This document shows positions 17,911 through 27,100 of a stretch of DNA of 64,000 nt, piece after piece (the first letter of the stretch is position 1; each line of letters starts with the position of its first letter). Below the pieces are notes generated by a model. It had not been told where the DNA came from, did not search any database, and saw nothing but the letters and a program-made list of their open reading frames with translations. The DNA comes from Hymenobacter siberiensis (GTDB taxonomy: Bacteria > Bacteroidota > Bacteroidia > Cytophagales > Hymenobacteraceae): positions 62,001-126,000 of the forward strand of contig NZ_JAHLZZ010000001.1 of assembly GCF_018967845.1 (NCBI RefSeq). Direction: 5' to 3'. The position numbers and the translations under genes were made by a program.

Positions 17911-19395
17911 ATGATAAGATTACTACTCTCCTTTCTGATTTTTCTGGGATTAATTATTCAGCCCCCGGCGCGGGCAATGGCCGCGCCGCCCACGCCCGCG
18001 CCGCTCAACGGCCAGTGGAAAGGCCCGTTGAAGCTGCTCGGCGGGGAGATTTCCATCATCATCACCATCGTACCGCTTACCAACGGTGCTTACTACGCCG
18101 CCCTCGATGCGCCCCAGCAGCGCATCAGCCGCATGCCGGTAGAAGTAGAGTTGAAAGGCGACAACCTGACGCTGACCATCGAGCAGGCCGGCAGCAGCTT
18201 CGTGGGCAAGGTGCTGGATGAAGGCACCACCCTCAGCGGCACCTGGAAGCAGCCGGGCCTGACGGCGCCCATGGTGCTCACGCGGGCGGTGGCCTCCACG
18301 CAGGCCATCACCAAGTTCAAGGCGACGCCGCCTTACCGCGAGTCCGACGTCACGTTCACCAACCCCGTTACCAAAAACCGGCTGGGCGGCACGCTCACCA
18401 TTCCGGCCGGCGAAGGGCCGTTTGCGGGCGTGGTACTGCTATCCGATTCCGGCCCGCAAACCCGCGACGTGGACGTGAACGGCTACCGCATGTTTGGCCA
18501 GCTGGCTGACTACCTCACCCGCCACGGCATTGCCGTACTCCGCTTCGATGACCGGGGCGTGGGCAAATCGACCGGCAGCTATTCCAGCGCCACCACTGCC
18601 GATTTCGTGACCGATGCCCAGGCTGCCATGACGTTTCTGCGCGCCGAGAAGCTGGTAGCCGCGCACCGCGTGGGCCTGCTGGGCCACGGCGAAGGAGCCA
18701 ACGTGGCCCTGCTAGCCGCCGCCACGCCGGGCCGGACGCCAGCATTTGTGGTGTCGCTGGCCGGCTATGGCCAGCTGGGCAATGAGGTACTGCGCCGCCA
18801 GCAGGGCGAAATCATGCGCCTGATTGGAGCCGACCCTTCGCAGGTGAAAGCGGCCCAGGACGTGTACCAGCGCACGGTGGACGTCATCCGCCAGACGCCC
18901 GACAACACCGTAGCCCGGTCCAAAGTGGCCTCGCTGCTGCTCGGGGCCAATATGGGCATCGACGCGCCGATGGCCCGCGCCCGCGCCGTGCAGCTCACCT
19001 CGCCGTGGTCGCGCTATTTCTTCGATTTCGACCCCCAGGCCAAACTGCCCGGCGTGCAATGCGCAGTGCTGCTGCTCAATGGCACTTCCGATTTGCAGGT
19101 TTCGGCCCGGCGCAACATGACGCCGCTCTACAAGGCCCTGCGCCACGCCAAGCGCACGGCCGCCGAGTACAAGCTCGACGGCATCAACCACCTGTTCCAA
19201 CCCGCCCCGGCACAGTGGCCGATGATAAACGGCGTGCAGCAAGCCGTTTTCTCGCCCGAAGGGCTGAAAATCATCCATTCCTGGGTAGCCCAGGAAACCC
19301 GCCCTCCCGGCGACCCGTTGCCCGTGACCGTGAAGCGTCCCGCCACCCAGCGCAAGGCCAGCCGCACGCCCAGCGTCAGCAGGGCCCGCAACTAA
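17911..19395 (+). CDS. Paralogous alpha/beta hydrolase lacking the catalytic serine
   Basis: The 494-residue product from the ATG at 17911 has a signal peptide (IRLLLSFLIFLGLIIQPPARA). It shares the layout of the preceding protein: an N-terminal beta domain (LNGQWKGPLKLLGGE), a hydrolase domain with HGIAVLRFDDRGVGKS, and the final His (GINHLFQP, His427). The nucleophile elbow reads GLLGHGEGA: residue 260 is Gly (GGC) where the paralogue has Ser260 (AGC). Asp394 in GTSDLQV is kept. The frame is otherwise intact, so it is probably a non-catalytic pseudoenzyme or binding partner rather than a decayed gene. The C-terminus has an extra basic, proline-rich tail. Confidence 0.78.
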   Translation: MIRLLLSFLIFLGLIIQPPARAMAAPPTPAPLNGQWKGPLKLLGGEISIIITIVPLTNGAYYAALDAPQQRISRMPVEVELKGDNLTLTIEQAGSSFVGKVLDEGTTLSGTWKQPGLTAPMVLTRAVASTQAITKFKATPPYRESDVTFTNPVTKNRLGGTLTIPAGEGPFAGVVLLSDSGPQTRDVDVNGYRMFGQLADYLTRHGIAVLRFDDRGVGKSTGSYSSATTADFVTDAQAAMTFLRAEKLVAAHRVGLLGHGEGANVALLAAATPGRTPAFVVSLAGYGQLGNEVLRRQQGEIMRLIGADPSQVKAAQDVYQRTVDVIRQTPDNTVARSKVASLLLGANMGIDAPMARARAVQLTSPWSRYFFDFDPQAKLPGVQCAVLLLNGTSDLQVSARRNMTPLYKALRHAKRTAAEYKLDGINHLFQPAPAQWPMINGVQQAVFSPEGLKIIHSWVAQETRPPGDPLPVTVKRPATQRKASRTPSVSRARN

Positions 19396-19496
19396 CGCGC
19401 TTGTATTGCGGACGCTGCGAGTCCGTGAGCGGTGAATTTAGGGAGGGGTTGGTCTTTCTGCGCGCAGATTTGCAGAACGGCCAACCCGTTTTAGCG

Positions 19497-19526
19497 TTGC
19501 TGTTAGGGCCGTTTCACCTATACTTG
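19497..19526 (+). promoter_or_regulatory. Candidate Bacteroidota promoter for the HhH gene
   Basis: TTG, 19 bases, then TATACTTG, one mismatch from the TAnnTTTG -7 box. It lies about 70 bases before the start of the helix-hairpin-helix gene. Confidence 0.4.
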
Positions 19527-19593
19527 CCCCACAAACCGGACGGCCCTTTCAGCTCCGGCGGTTTGCTGCTACTTCCCTACGCGCTTCTACCCA

Positions 19594-20646
19594 ATGGCTG
19601 CTCTACCCCCGCCGCGCTCAGGCTGGTCCTGGCTCAATTCCAGTCCCGTTCGCTGGGTTCGCCACTATTTTGGTTATTCTAGGGGCGAGGCGCGGGGCAT
19701 GATGGGCATTTTGCTGCTGATGCTGGGCTTCATTATCGCGCCCATGCTCCTGCGCCCGGAGCTGCCGCAGTACCTGCCCGCTGCCGACCAAAAAGCCCTC
19801 GATGAGCTGGCCACTCAGCTCAAAGAGCACCGCGCCACCGACCAGAGCTTCGCCAGCCGCTACCCCAAGCGGAACTACAAGAAATTCGACCGCAGCGGCA
19901 GCCGCTACCCCCAAATTGCGCAGGTCCGGCTCAGCCTTTTCGACCCCAATGCTCTCACAGCCGAGGGCTGGGAAGCGCGGGGCGTGCCGCATTTCGTGGC
20001 GGCCCGCCTGGAGAAATACCGCGCGGCGGCGGGCGGCTTCAAAGCCAAGGCCCAAATAAAGAAAATGTACGGGCTGGAGGACTCGGTGTACCAGCGCCTG
20101 GCCCCCTTCATACAGCTGCCCGAGGAAGGCCCCAGGCGCGACTACGCCGCCAACCGGCCCGGCCCCGATGGCAAATTTCCGCCCTTCGCCAGTACTGATG
20201 GTACGCCCGGAAAATTCCCCCGCAAGCCGCGCAACCTCCAGCCCTTCGACCTCAACACCGCCGATACCACGCAGCTGATGCAGATTCGCGGCATTGGCGC
20301 GGGGCGGGCGAAGTGGGTGGTAAAGTACCGCAACCAGCTCGGCGGCTACCTGCGTGAGGACCAGCTCGACGAAATATTCGTGCTGAAAGACGCCCCGGAT
20401 TTGCGCGACAGCCTCCGGAAATACACCTTCGTGGCGCCCGGCTACGCCCCCAAAACGGTGAACGTGAACACGGCCTCCTTCGATGAAATGTACCTGCAGC
20501 CCTACATCGGCAAGCCCCGGGCGCGCATCATCGTGGCCTACCGGCAGCAGCACGGTCCCTTCAAAACGGTGGAGGATTTGAAGCAGATTCCCATCCTGAA
20601 ACCGGCCGACTGGGAGAAGATGCGGCCCTACGTGCGCTGCCAATAG
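19594..20646 (+). CDS. ComEA-like helix-hairpin-helix protein, membrane-anchored
   Basis: The 350-residue product has one hydrophobic segment near residues 37-52 (GILLLMLGFIIAPML). Three helix-hairpin-helix-like units follow: around ALTAEGWEARGVPHFVAARL, FDLNTADTTQLMQIRGIGAG and VNVNTASFDEMYLQPYIG. HhH units bind DNA backbone non-specifically, and ComEA-like proteins capture DNA in competence. Here the triple HhH with a TM anchor is common in Bacteroidota and its role is unproven. No other competence gene is adjacent. Confidence 0.75.
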   Translation: MAALPPPRSGWSWLNSSPVRWVRHYFGYSRGEARGMMGILLLMLGFIIAPMLLRPELPQYLPAADQKALDELATQLKEHRATDQSFASRYPKRNYKKFDRSGSRYPQIAQVRLSLFDPNALTAEGWEARGVPHFVAARLEKYRAAAGGFKAKAQIKKMYGLEDSVYQRLAPFIQLPEEGPRRDYAANRPGPDGKFPPFASTDGTPGKFPRKPRNLQPFDLNTADTTQLMQIRGIGAGRAKWVVKYRNQLGGYLREDQLDEIFVLKDAPDLRDSLRKYTFVAPGYAPKTVNVNTASFDEMYLQPYIGKPRARIIVAYRQQHGPFKTVEDLKQIPILKPADWEKMRPYVRCQ

Positions 20647-20810
20647 CGACGGGCTTTCCTAAAATTCATCAAAAATTCAGAAAGAATAAGCGACCATTCG
20701 GAATGGTAGTAGCGTAGTAAATGGTTGAACTTAGCGGACCTTTATGGCCGAGCCGGCTCAACCTATCGGGGCCAGCGCTGTTACTGCTAGCCACTGCCTA
20801 TTCTCTTATC

Positions 20811-21452
20811 ATGACGGATAACTTCACGCCCGATTCGGCCGCGCTGCCCGACGGCCCGGCCCCGCAGGACGGCCGCCGCTCGTTCATCAAGCAAGCCACC
20901 GGCCTGCTGGGCCTGGCCCTGGCCCCGCCCCTCGTCAGCCAAGCCGAGCGCCTCACCGCCATGTCCCGTAAAGTGGAAGGCGTCAGCGAGATGCGCCTCA
21001 AGGTGAACGGCACCCTGCGCACCATTCAGGCCGAGCCGCGCGTGACGCTGCTCGACGCCCTGCGCGAGCGCCTCGACCTCACCGGCTCTAAAAAAGGCTG
21101 CGACCACGGCCAGTGCGGCGCCTGCACCGTGCTGGTAGACGGCCGCCGCGTGAATAGCTGCCTCACCCTGGCCGTGATGGCCCAGGGCAAGGAAATCACC
21201 ACCGTGGAAGGCCTCGCCAAGGGCGAAGAGCTGCACCCGCTGCAAGCCGCGTTCATCGAGCACGACGGCTTTCAGTGCGGCTACTGCACGCCGGGCCAGC
21301 TCATGTCGGGCGTGGCCTGCCTGAAAGAAGGCCACGCCAAAACCGATGCCGATGTGCGCGAATGGATGAGCGGCAACCTCTGCCGCTGCGGGGCCTACCC
21401 CAATATCGTGGCCGCCATCCGGCAGGTAGAGCAAAGCGGCTTTAAAGGGTAA
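20811..21452 (+). CDS. paoA: Periplasmic aldehyde oxidoreductase, [2Fe-2S] subunit (PaoA-like)
   Basis: The 213-residue product starts at the ATG at 20811. A twin-arginine signal (GRRSFIKQATGLLGLALA) predicts export of the folded, cofactor-loaded complex. The plant-type ferredoxin domain has the cluster motif CDHGQCGACTVLVDGRRVNSC. The second [2Fe-2S] domain has CGYCTPGQ and CRCGAYPNI. These are the electron-transfer centres of the xanthine oxidase family. The gene is first of a paoA-paoB-paoC order like that of E. coli, which oxidises aromatic aldehydes in the periplasm. An 81-bp inverted repeat separates it from paoB. Confidence 0.88.
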   Translation: MTDNFTPDSAALPDGPAPQDGRRSFIKQATGLLGLALAPPLVSQAERLTAMSRKVEGVSEMRLKVNGTLRTIQAEPRVTLLDALRERLDLTGSKKGCDHGQCGACTVLVDGRRVNSCLTLAVMAQGKEITTVEGLAKGEELHPLQAAFIEHDGFQCGYCTPGQLMSGVACLKEGHAKTDADVREWMSGNLCRCGAYPNIVAAIRQVEQSGFKG

Positions 21453-21463
21453 ATCAAAAGAAC

Positions 21464-21544
21464 GTCATGCAGAGCGCAGCGAAGCATCTTTACCTCAATA
21501 CTAATTAATTACTACTGCGGTAAAGATGCTGCGCTCTGCATGAC
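21464..21544. repeat. Intercistronic inverted repeat, GTCATGCAGAGCGCAGC class
   Basis: Arms 21464-21494 and 21519-21544 pair over 26 bases apart from a 5-base bulge (GAAGC). It lies 12 bases after the paoA stop and ends 20 bases before the paoB start. Confidence 0.9.
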
Positions 21545-21564
21545 CGCCTATCAGCAACCAATCT

Positions 21565-22548
21565 ATGAACAACTTCACCTACCTCCAGGCCACGCAGGCG
21601 AAAGAAGCCACCGCCGCCGTGCGCGACAGCAAGGACGCAGCCTTTATCGCGGGCGGCACCACGCTGCTCGATTTGATGAAGCTGAACGTGGAAAACTACG
21701 GCCAGCTGGTCGACATCAACACGCTCGCCTTCAAGGGTATTGAGCAAACGGCCGACGGCCTGCGCATTGGCGCGCTGGAGCGTATGAGCGATGTGGGCGA
21801 GCATCCGCTGGTGGTACAGAACTACCCGGTGGTGTCGCAGTCGCTGCTGCTGGCAGCGTCGCCGCAGCTGCGCAACATGGCCAGCATCGGCGGCAATCTG
21901 TTGCAGCGCACGCGCTGTGGCTACTTCCGCGACACCGCCTTTCCGTGCAACAAGCGGGTGCCCGGCTCCGGCTGCCCGGCCCAGGACGGCGAGAACCGGG
22001 GGCTGGCCATTCTGGGCACCAGCAAATCGTGCATCGCCACCTTCCCCGGCGACCTTGCCGTGGCCCTCGTGGCCCTGGATGCCGTGCTGCTGCTCGAAAA
22101 CGCCAAGGGCAAGCAGCGCCGCGTGCCGCTGGTCGATTTCCACCTGCTGCCCGGCAACACGCCTCAGAAAGAAACCGTGCTGGAACCTGGCGAGCTGATT
22201 GTTTCGGTGACCATTCCGGCCGCCGCGCACGCCCGCAAATCCACCTACCTGAAGGTGCGTGACCGCACCTCCTACGCCTATGCGCTGGCCTCGGTTGCCG
22301 TGGGCATTGACGTGCAGGACGGTACCATTCGCTCGGCGCGGGTGGCGCTGGGCGGCGTGGGCACCAAGCCCTGGCGCTCGGTGGCCGCCGAGAAAATCCT
22401 GACCGGTGCACCGGCCACGGAAGCCACGTTCCGGGCCGCCGCCGCCGCCGCCGTGCGCGATGCCCAGCCCCGCGAGCAAAACCGCTTTAAAGTAGAATTG
22501 GCCCAGAATACGCTGGTGCGCGCCCTCACCGAACTGACTACTGCATAA
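21565..22548 (+). CDS. paoB: Periplasmic aldehyde oxidoreductase, FAD subunit (PaoB-like)
   Basis: The 327-residue product is an FAD-binding subunit of the xanthine dehydrogenase family, with the FAD-loop FIAGGTTLLDLMK and ASIGGNLLQRTRCGYF. Four cysteines (RTRC, FPC, GSGC, KSC between about residues 118 and 157) match the extra [4Fe-4S] insertion of the PaoB type. The C-terminal CODH-FAD domain (VALGGVGTKPWRS) is complete. It has no signal peptide, so it would be exported by riding with the Tat-tagged PaoA. Inverted repeats of two different classes flank it. Confidence 0.87.
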   Translation: MNNFTYLQATQAKEATAAVRDSKDAAFIAGGTTLLDLMKLNVENYGQLVDINTLAFKGIEQTADGLRIGALERMSDVGEHPLVVQNYPVVSQSLLLAASPQLRNMASIGGNLLQRTRCGYFRDTAFPCNKRVPGSGCPAQDGENRGLAILGTSKSCIATFPGDLAVALVALDAVLLLENAKGKQRRVPLVDFHLLPGNTPQKETVLEPGELIVSVTIPAAAHARKSTYLKVRDRTSYAYALASVAVGIDVQDGTIRSARVALGGVGTKPWRSVAAEKILTGAPATEATFRAAAAAAVRDAQPREQNRFKVELAQNTLVRALTELTTA

Positions 22549-22553
22549 AATCT

Positions 22554-22637
22554 AATTAAAAATTGAGAATTAAAAATCCTGCTCAAGGACTTTCATCGCT
22601 GCGCTCATTTTTAATTCATCATTTTTAATTCTTAATT
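22554..22637. repeat. Intercistronic inverted repeat, AT-rich ATTTTTAATT class
   Basis: Arms 22554-22577 and about 22606-22637 consist of ATTAAAAAT/ATTTTTAATTC words. It starts 6 bases after the paoB stop and ends 12 bases before the paoC start, and is sharply AT-rich against its surroundings. Confidence 0.85.
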
Positions 22638-22649
22638 ATCAATCCCGCC

Positions 22650-24983
22650 ATGTACGAGAACGAACCCGCTTTCTTCGAAACCTCCCCCAAGCCCGGCGTG
22701 GTGGGCAAGCCGCTCGACCGCGTGGACGGGCGCGATAAGGTGATGGGCCGGGCCAAGTATTCGGCCGAATACCCGCTGCCCGGCCTCACCTACGGCGTGC
22801 TCAAAACCAGCGACATCGCCAAGGGCCGCATCCAGCGCATCGATACCAGCGCGGCGCAGAAAGAGCCGGGCGTGCTGGCCATCTACACCCACGAGAACCT
22901 GCCCAAGCTGGCCCGAACGCCCAACGACCCCGAGGGCAAAAAGGCCATCGGTGCGCCCATGGGCTTCATGCCGATGACCTCGGACGTAATTCACTACGCC
23001 GGCCAGCCGGTGGCCTTGGTGGTAGCCGATACCTTCGAGCGGGCCACCCACGCCGCCCGCCTGGTGCGCGTGACCTACGCCGCCGAGCAGCCTATTGCCG
23101 CCTATACCGACTCCAAAGCTCAGCTTTTCAACCCTGAGAAAATTCAGGACGGTAAGGCCGACGGCTACACCCGGCGCGGCGATGCCCGCGCCGCCATGGC
23201 CAGCGCTCCGGTGAAAATGACAGCCGTGTACACTCACGCCATCAACCACCACAACCCCATGGAGCCGGGCGCGACCACCGCCATCTGGGAAGCGTCCGAC
23301 CGCCTCACGGTGTACGAGTCGACCCAGGGCGTGACGCGCACGCAAAAGGCGCTGTCCACCATGCTGGGTTTGCCGCAGGACCAGGTGCGGGTTATCACCA
23401 AATACCTGGGCGGGGGCTTTGGCTGCAAAGGCTCTTGCTGGCCGCACACCGTGCTCACGGTGCAGGCTGCCAAAGCATTGGGCCGGCCCGTGAAGCTGGT
23501 GCTCACACGCCAGCAGCAGTTTACGAGCATGGGTCACCGCGAAGACCAGACCCAAACGCTGAGCGCCGGAGCCACTCAGGACGGCAAGCTGCTGGCCCTC
23601 ATTCACGAGAAAACAGCCACCACCTCGCCCTGGGACAACTATACCGAGTCGAACAGCAAAATCATCAACATGCTGTACGAGTGCCCCACCTTTGAATCGC
23701 ACTACGAGCTGGGCCGCGCCAACGTGATGACCTCCACCTTCACCCGGGCCCCCGGCGAGGCGCCCGGCTCCTTCGCCATCGAGTGCCTGATGGACGACCT
23801 GGCTTACAAGCTCGGCATCGACCCCATTGAAATCCGCCTGCGGAACTACGCCGAAAAAGACCCTAGCACCGGCCAGGACTGGAGCAGCAAGGGCCTGCGC
23901 GAGTGCTACGCCCGCGGGGCCGAGCTCTTCGGCTGGAGCAAGCGCAACCCCAAAGCCGGCGCCACACGCGACGGCTGTACCCTGGTGGGCTGGGGCATGG
24001 CCACGGCCAGCTACCCGGTGCACAACTCACAGGGCACCGCCCGCGTGCGCCTCTACGCCGACGGCCACGCCGTGGTACAAAGCGGAGCCACCGACCTGGG
24101 CACCGGCACCTACACCGTGATGACGCAGGTTGCGGCCGACTCATTGGGCCTGCCGCCCGAGAAAATCCGCTTCGAGCTGGGTGATACCAAGCTGCCCACC
24201 GCGCCCAACTCGGGCGGTTCGGTGGCGGCGGGCACCGTGTCGTCGTCCGTGTACATGGCGGCGCAGGACGTGTGGGAGCGACTGACTAAAGTGGCTATTA
24301 AAGACCCCAAATCCCCGCTTTTCAAGGCCAAGCCGGAAGAGGTGGTGATGGAAAAAGGCCGTCTTCAGCTGAAGGCCAACCCCTCAAAAGGCGAGGACTT
24401 CAGAGCTCTGATGAAGCGGGCCGGCATGGACGATATCGAAGGCAGCGGCCAGGGCAAGTACGGCGCGGGCTACGAAGCCAGCCAAAGCACCGCCGCTGCC
24501 GGCGATGCCCACAAGGAAGAGGCGGCGAAGCACTCCATGCACTCCTTCGGGGCGCATTTCTGCGAAGTACACGTCGACCCCGACCTGGGCACCGTGCACG
24601 TGAAGCGCTGGGTGAGCGTGCACGCCGCCGGCCGCATCCTGAATGCCAAAACGGCCCGCAGCCAGATTATCGGCGGCAGCATCTTCGGCATTGGCGCGGC
24701 CCTGATGGAGGCCACCGCCCGCGACCCGCACTACGCCCGCTACACCAATGCCGACCTGGCCGAGTACCACATCCCCGTGAATGCCGACATTCCGGACATG
24801 ACCGTGGAGTTTATCGACGAGCACGACCCCTTCATCAACGCCATGGGCGTGAAGGGCATCGGCGAGATTTCGATGGTGGGCGTATCGGCCGCCGTGGCCA
24901 ACGCCGTGTTCCACGCCACCGGCAAGCGCGTGCGCGACCTGCCCATTACGCCCGATAAAATCCTGGGCACGAAGGCCGTTTAA
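22650..24983 (+). CDS. paoC: Periplasmic aldehyde oxidoreductase, molybdenum-cofactor subunit (PaoC-like)
   Basis: The 777-residue product is the catalytic subunit of the xanthine oxidase family. It begins with the characteristic VVGKPLDRVDGRDKVMGRAKYSAEYP (given here as three parts: VVGKPLDRVDG, RDKVMGRAKY, SAEYP). Molybdopterin-binding glycine-rich stretches follow (KYLGGGFGCKGS; TRAPGEAPGSFAIE; NSGGSVAAGTVSS). The catalytic Glu is in GVKGIGEISM near the C-terminus. Length is slightly above that of E. coli PaoC. It is third in the operon and is followed by a MocA-type gene. The natural substrate is not readable from sequence; aromatic aldehydes are inferred from the family. Confidence 0.88.
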   Translation: MYENEPAFFETSPKPGVVGKPLDRVDGRDKVMGRAKYSAEYPLPGLTYGVLKTSDIAKGRIQRIDTSAAQKEPGVLAIYTHENLPKLARTPNDPEGKKAIGAPMGFMPMTSDVIHYAGQPVALVVADTFERATHAARLVRVTYAAEQPIAAYTDSKAQLFNPEKIQDGKADGYTRRGDARAAMASAPVKMTAVYTHAINHHNPMEPGATTAIWEASDRLTVYESTQGVTRTQKALSTMLGLPQDQVRVITKYLGGGFGCKGSCWPHTVLTVQAAKALGRPVKLVLTRQQQFTSMGHREDQTQTLSAGATQDGKLLALIHEKTATTSPWDNYTESNSKIINMLYECPTFESHYELGRANVMTSTFTRAPGEAPGSFAIECLMDDLAYKLGIDPIEIRLRNYAEKDPSTGQDWSSKGLRECYARGAELFGWSKRNPKAGATRDGCTLVGWGMATASYPVHNSQGTARVRLYADGHAVVQSGATDLGTGTYTVMTQVAADSLGLPPEKIRFELGDTKLPTAPNSGGSVAAGTVSSSVYMAAQDVWERLTKVAIKDPKSPLFKAKPEEVVMEKGRLQLKANPSKGEDFRALMKRAGMDDIEGSGQGKYGAGYEASQSTAAAGDAHKEEAAKHSMHSFGAHFCEVHVDPDLGTVHVKRWVSVHAAGRILNAKTARSQIIGGSIFGIGAALMEATARDPHYARYTNADLAEYHIPVNADIPDMTVEFIDEHDPFINAMGVKGIGEISMVGVSAAVANAVFHATGKRVRDLPITPDKILGTKAV

Positions 24984-24994
24984 GAGGCTACTCA

Positions 24995-25031
24995 AGAACG
25001 TCATGCTGAGCTTGTCGAAGCATGACGTTCT
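24995..25031. repeat. Intercistronic inverted repeat, short GTCATGCTGAGC class
   Basis: AGAACGTCATGCT (24995-25007) pairs perfectly with AGCATGACGTTCT (25019-25031). It lies 11 bases after the paoC stop and 22 bases before the start of the mocA-like gene. Confidence 0.9.
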
Positions 25032-25053
25032 GATTTATTCAAAAACAAGCCCG

Positions 25054-25692
25054 ATGCAAACGCCGCCCCCCTCCAGCGCCACCGCTCCCATCGCCGAGCC
25101 GGTGGCGTTGCTGCTTCTGGCCGCCGGGTCTTCCAGTCGCATGGGCCAGCCCAAGCAGCTCCTGCTCTACCACGGCCGCACCCTCCTGCGCCACGCGGCC
25201 GAAACGGCCGTGGCCAGCGGCTGTACGCCCCTTGTGCTGGTGACCGGGGCGCTGCACGAAGCCCTGGTAGCCGAAATTTCGGGCCTGCCCATTCAGGCCA
25301 TTCACAACCCCGATTGGGAAACCGGCATGGCTTCGTCCATCCGCACCGGCCTGGCCGCCATTGCCGATACCCGGCCTGCCGCCGTGCTCATCATGCTCAG
25401 CGACCAGCCCTTGGTGACGCCGGAGCTGCTGCGGGAATTGATGGCCCGGCAACAGCAAACGCAAGCCCCCATCGTGGCGGCGGCTTATGGCGATACGCTG
25501 GGCGTGCCCGCCGTTTTCGCCCAAACCATGCTACCGGACTTGCTTCAGCTGCAAGGGCAACAAGGGGCCGGGCGGCTCATTGCCAGCTGGGGCGCGGCCG
25601 TGGAGCGGGTGTTGTTTCCGGCCGGTTTGCTCGATGTGGACACGCCAGAGCAGTACGCGGCTTTGCTGGAAACCCAGCCTCGTCAGCCGTAA
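25054..25692 (+). CDS. mocA: MocA-type molybdenum cofactor cytidylyltransferase
   Basis: The 212-residue product from the ATG at 25054 is a nucleotidyltransferase with the N-terminal signature LLLAAGSSSRMGQPKQLL, the MobA/MocA nucleotide-binding loop. It then has NPDWETGMASSIRTGL and LIMLSDQPLVTPELL, which are typical of MocA, and a C-terminal DVDTPEQY motif. MocA attaches CMP to molybdopterin to make the cytosine dinucleotide form used by xanthine-oxidase-family enzymes such as PaoABC. Its place as last gene of the pao operon supports this role. No XdhC-type chaperone is adjacent. Confidence 0.87.
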   Translation: MQTPPPSSATAPIAEPVALLLLAAGSSSRMGQPKQLLLYHGRTLLRHAAETAVASGCTPLVLVTGALHEALVAEISGLPIQAIHNPDWETGMASSIRTGLAAIADTRPAAVLIMLSDQPLVTPELLRELMARQQQTQAPIVAAAYGDTLGVPAVFAQTMLPDLLQLQGQQGAGRLIASWGAAVERVLFPAGLLDVDTPEQYAALLETQPRQP

Positions 25693-25696
25693 TTTC

Positions 25697-26971
25697 TTAT
25701 TTCGTACCCGATTCCAGCTTGCGCAGCTTATCGGCCTTCCAGGTCGTGATGGCCACTACCAGTAGCGTCATCAGCCCCCCAAAAACCACCGAACGCACCG
25801 TACCCAGCAACTTGGCCGCCGTGCCACTCTCAAAAGCTCCAATCTCGTTGCTGGAGCCGATGAAGATGTTATTCACGGCTGACACCCGGCCTTTCATATA
25901 CTCTGGGGTGTAAATGTGGATGAGCGTGGAGCGCACAATCACCGACACGGAATCGAACACGCCGGTCAGGAACAGCAAAAACAGCGACAGGTAGAAGTTT
26001 TTCGACAAGGCGAAGCCGATGGTGGCCAGCCCGAAGCCCGCCACCGCCCACAGCAGCTTGCGCCCGGCCCGCCGCTTCAACGGGAAGTAGGTCAACGCAA
26101 CTGCCATCAGCACCGAGCCAATGGCCGGAGCCGCTTCCAGCTGCCCGAAGCCCTTGGCGCCCACGTTCAGAATATCCGACGCAAACACCGGCAGCAGCGC
26201 CACCGCCCCCCCAAACAGCACCGCAAACATATCCAGCGACAACGCCGCCAGCACCAGCTGGTTGCCGAAAATAAAGCGCAGCCCACTCAGCACGCTGTCC
26301 TTCAGGTTCAGCCGCTCGCCTTCCATGGGCGGCAGCGGCCGGTTGGCAATGCGCACAAACTGGAACAGCGCCAGCGCCAGCAGCACCGTGCTCACCACGT
26401 AGGAATTGGTCACGCCCACGGCCGCAATCAGGTAGCCGCCAATGGCCGGCCCCAGCACCGCCGAGCCCTGGTAAGTGGTGCTGTTCCAAGTAATGGCGTT
26501 GGGCAGCAGCGCCCGGTCGGGCAATAGCTGCGGCATGAAGGAGAACAGCGCCGGCCCCATGAAGCCCCGCGCCAGCCCGCTCACGAAAATCACCCCGTAC
26601 AGCGGCAGCGTGTACAGCGAGTCCTTCGCCAGCCAGTGAATGCCGTAAGGACTGGCGAAGCCCGCCAGCGCCGCCGCGCACAGCACCAGCACCGCAAGCG
26701 CCACCACCACAATGTTTTTGCGGCGCATCGAGTCGGCCACGTACCCGGCATACAACGAAACCACAATGCTCGGAATGGCCTCCGATAGACCAATCAGCCC
26801 CAGCGCCAGCGGATTATTGGTGAGCTTGAATATTTGCCAACTCACTACCAGGCCCTGGATGCGCGTGGCCACCGTGAGCAGGGTGCGGGCCGATACCAGG
26901 CGGCGAAAATCAGGGACGCGCAGTGCCGCGTACGGGTCGTGGGCCGGCGAAGAATCAGCAGATGGCAGCAT
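25697..26971 (-). CDS. MFS transporter (EntS/DUF894-like)
   Basis: The 424-residue protein has about 12 hydrophobic segments and the MFS pattern YAGYVADSMRRKNIVV after TM2. The overall layout (AALRVPDFRRLVSARTLLTVATRIQGLVVSWQ, given here as AALRVPDFRRL then TRIQGLVVSWQ) is that of EntS-like exporters in Bacteroidota. The substrate is unknown. It is convergent with the mocA-like gene, the two stops being 4 bases apart with no terminator between them. Confidence 0.8.
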   Translation of the reverse strand: MLPSADSSPAHDPYAALRVPDFRRLVSARTLLTVATRIQGLVVSWQIFKLTNNPLALGLIGLSEAIPSIVVSLYAGYVADSMRRKNIVVVALAVLVLCAAALAGFASPYGIHWLAKDSLYTLPLYGVIFVSGLARGFMGPALFSFMPQLLPDRALLPNAITWNSTTYQGSAVLGPAIGGYLIAAVGVTNSYVVSTVLLALALFQFVRIANRPLPPMEGERLNLKDSVLSGLRFIFGNQLVLAALSLDMFAVLFGGAVALLPVFASDILNVGAKGFGQLEAAPAIGSVLMAVALTYFPLKRRAGRKLLWAVAGFGLATIGFALSKNFYLSLFLLFLTGVFDSVSVIVRSTLIHIYTPEYMKGRVSAVNNIFIGSSNEIGAFESGTAAKLLGTVRSVVFGGLMTLLVVAITTWKADKLRKLESGTK

Positions 26972-27100
26972 AAGAGCACAAAAACCGCCTGTGCAGCGGC
27001 CAGCGGCAAAGGTAGCCCTGCCTTGCCGTCGCCGGTTAGTTTTGCCACCCCATTTCGCCTACCTTGCAACCCAACGCTCATCCTACTTCCCGCTCCGCTT

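Noticed and set aside
22632..24023. A 463-codon minus-strand frame opposite paoC
   Set aside because: It is an antisense shadow with the same composition bias; the plus-strand product is a clear PaoC-type enzyme.
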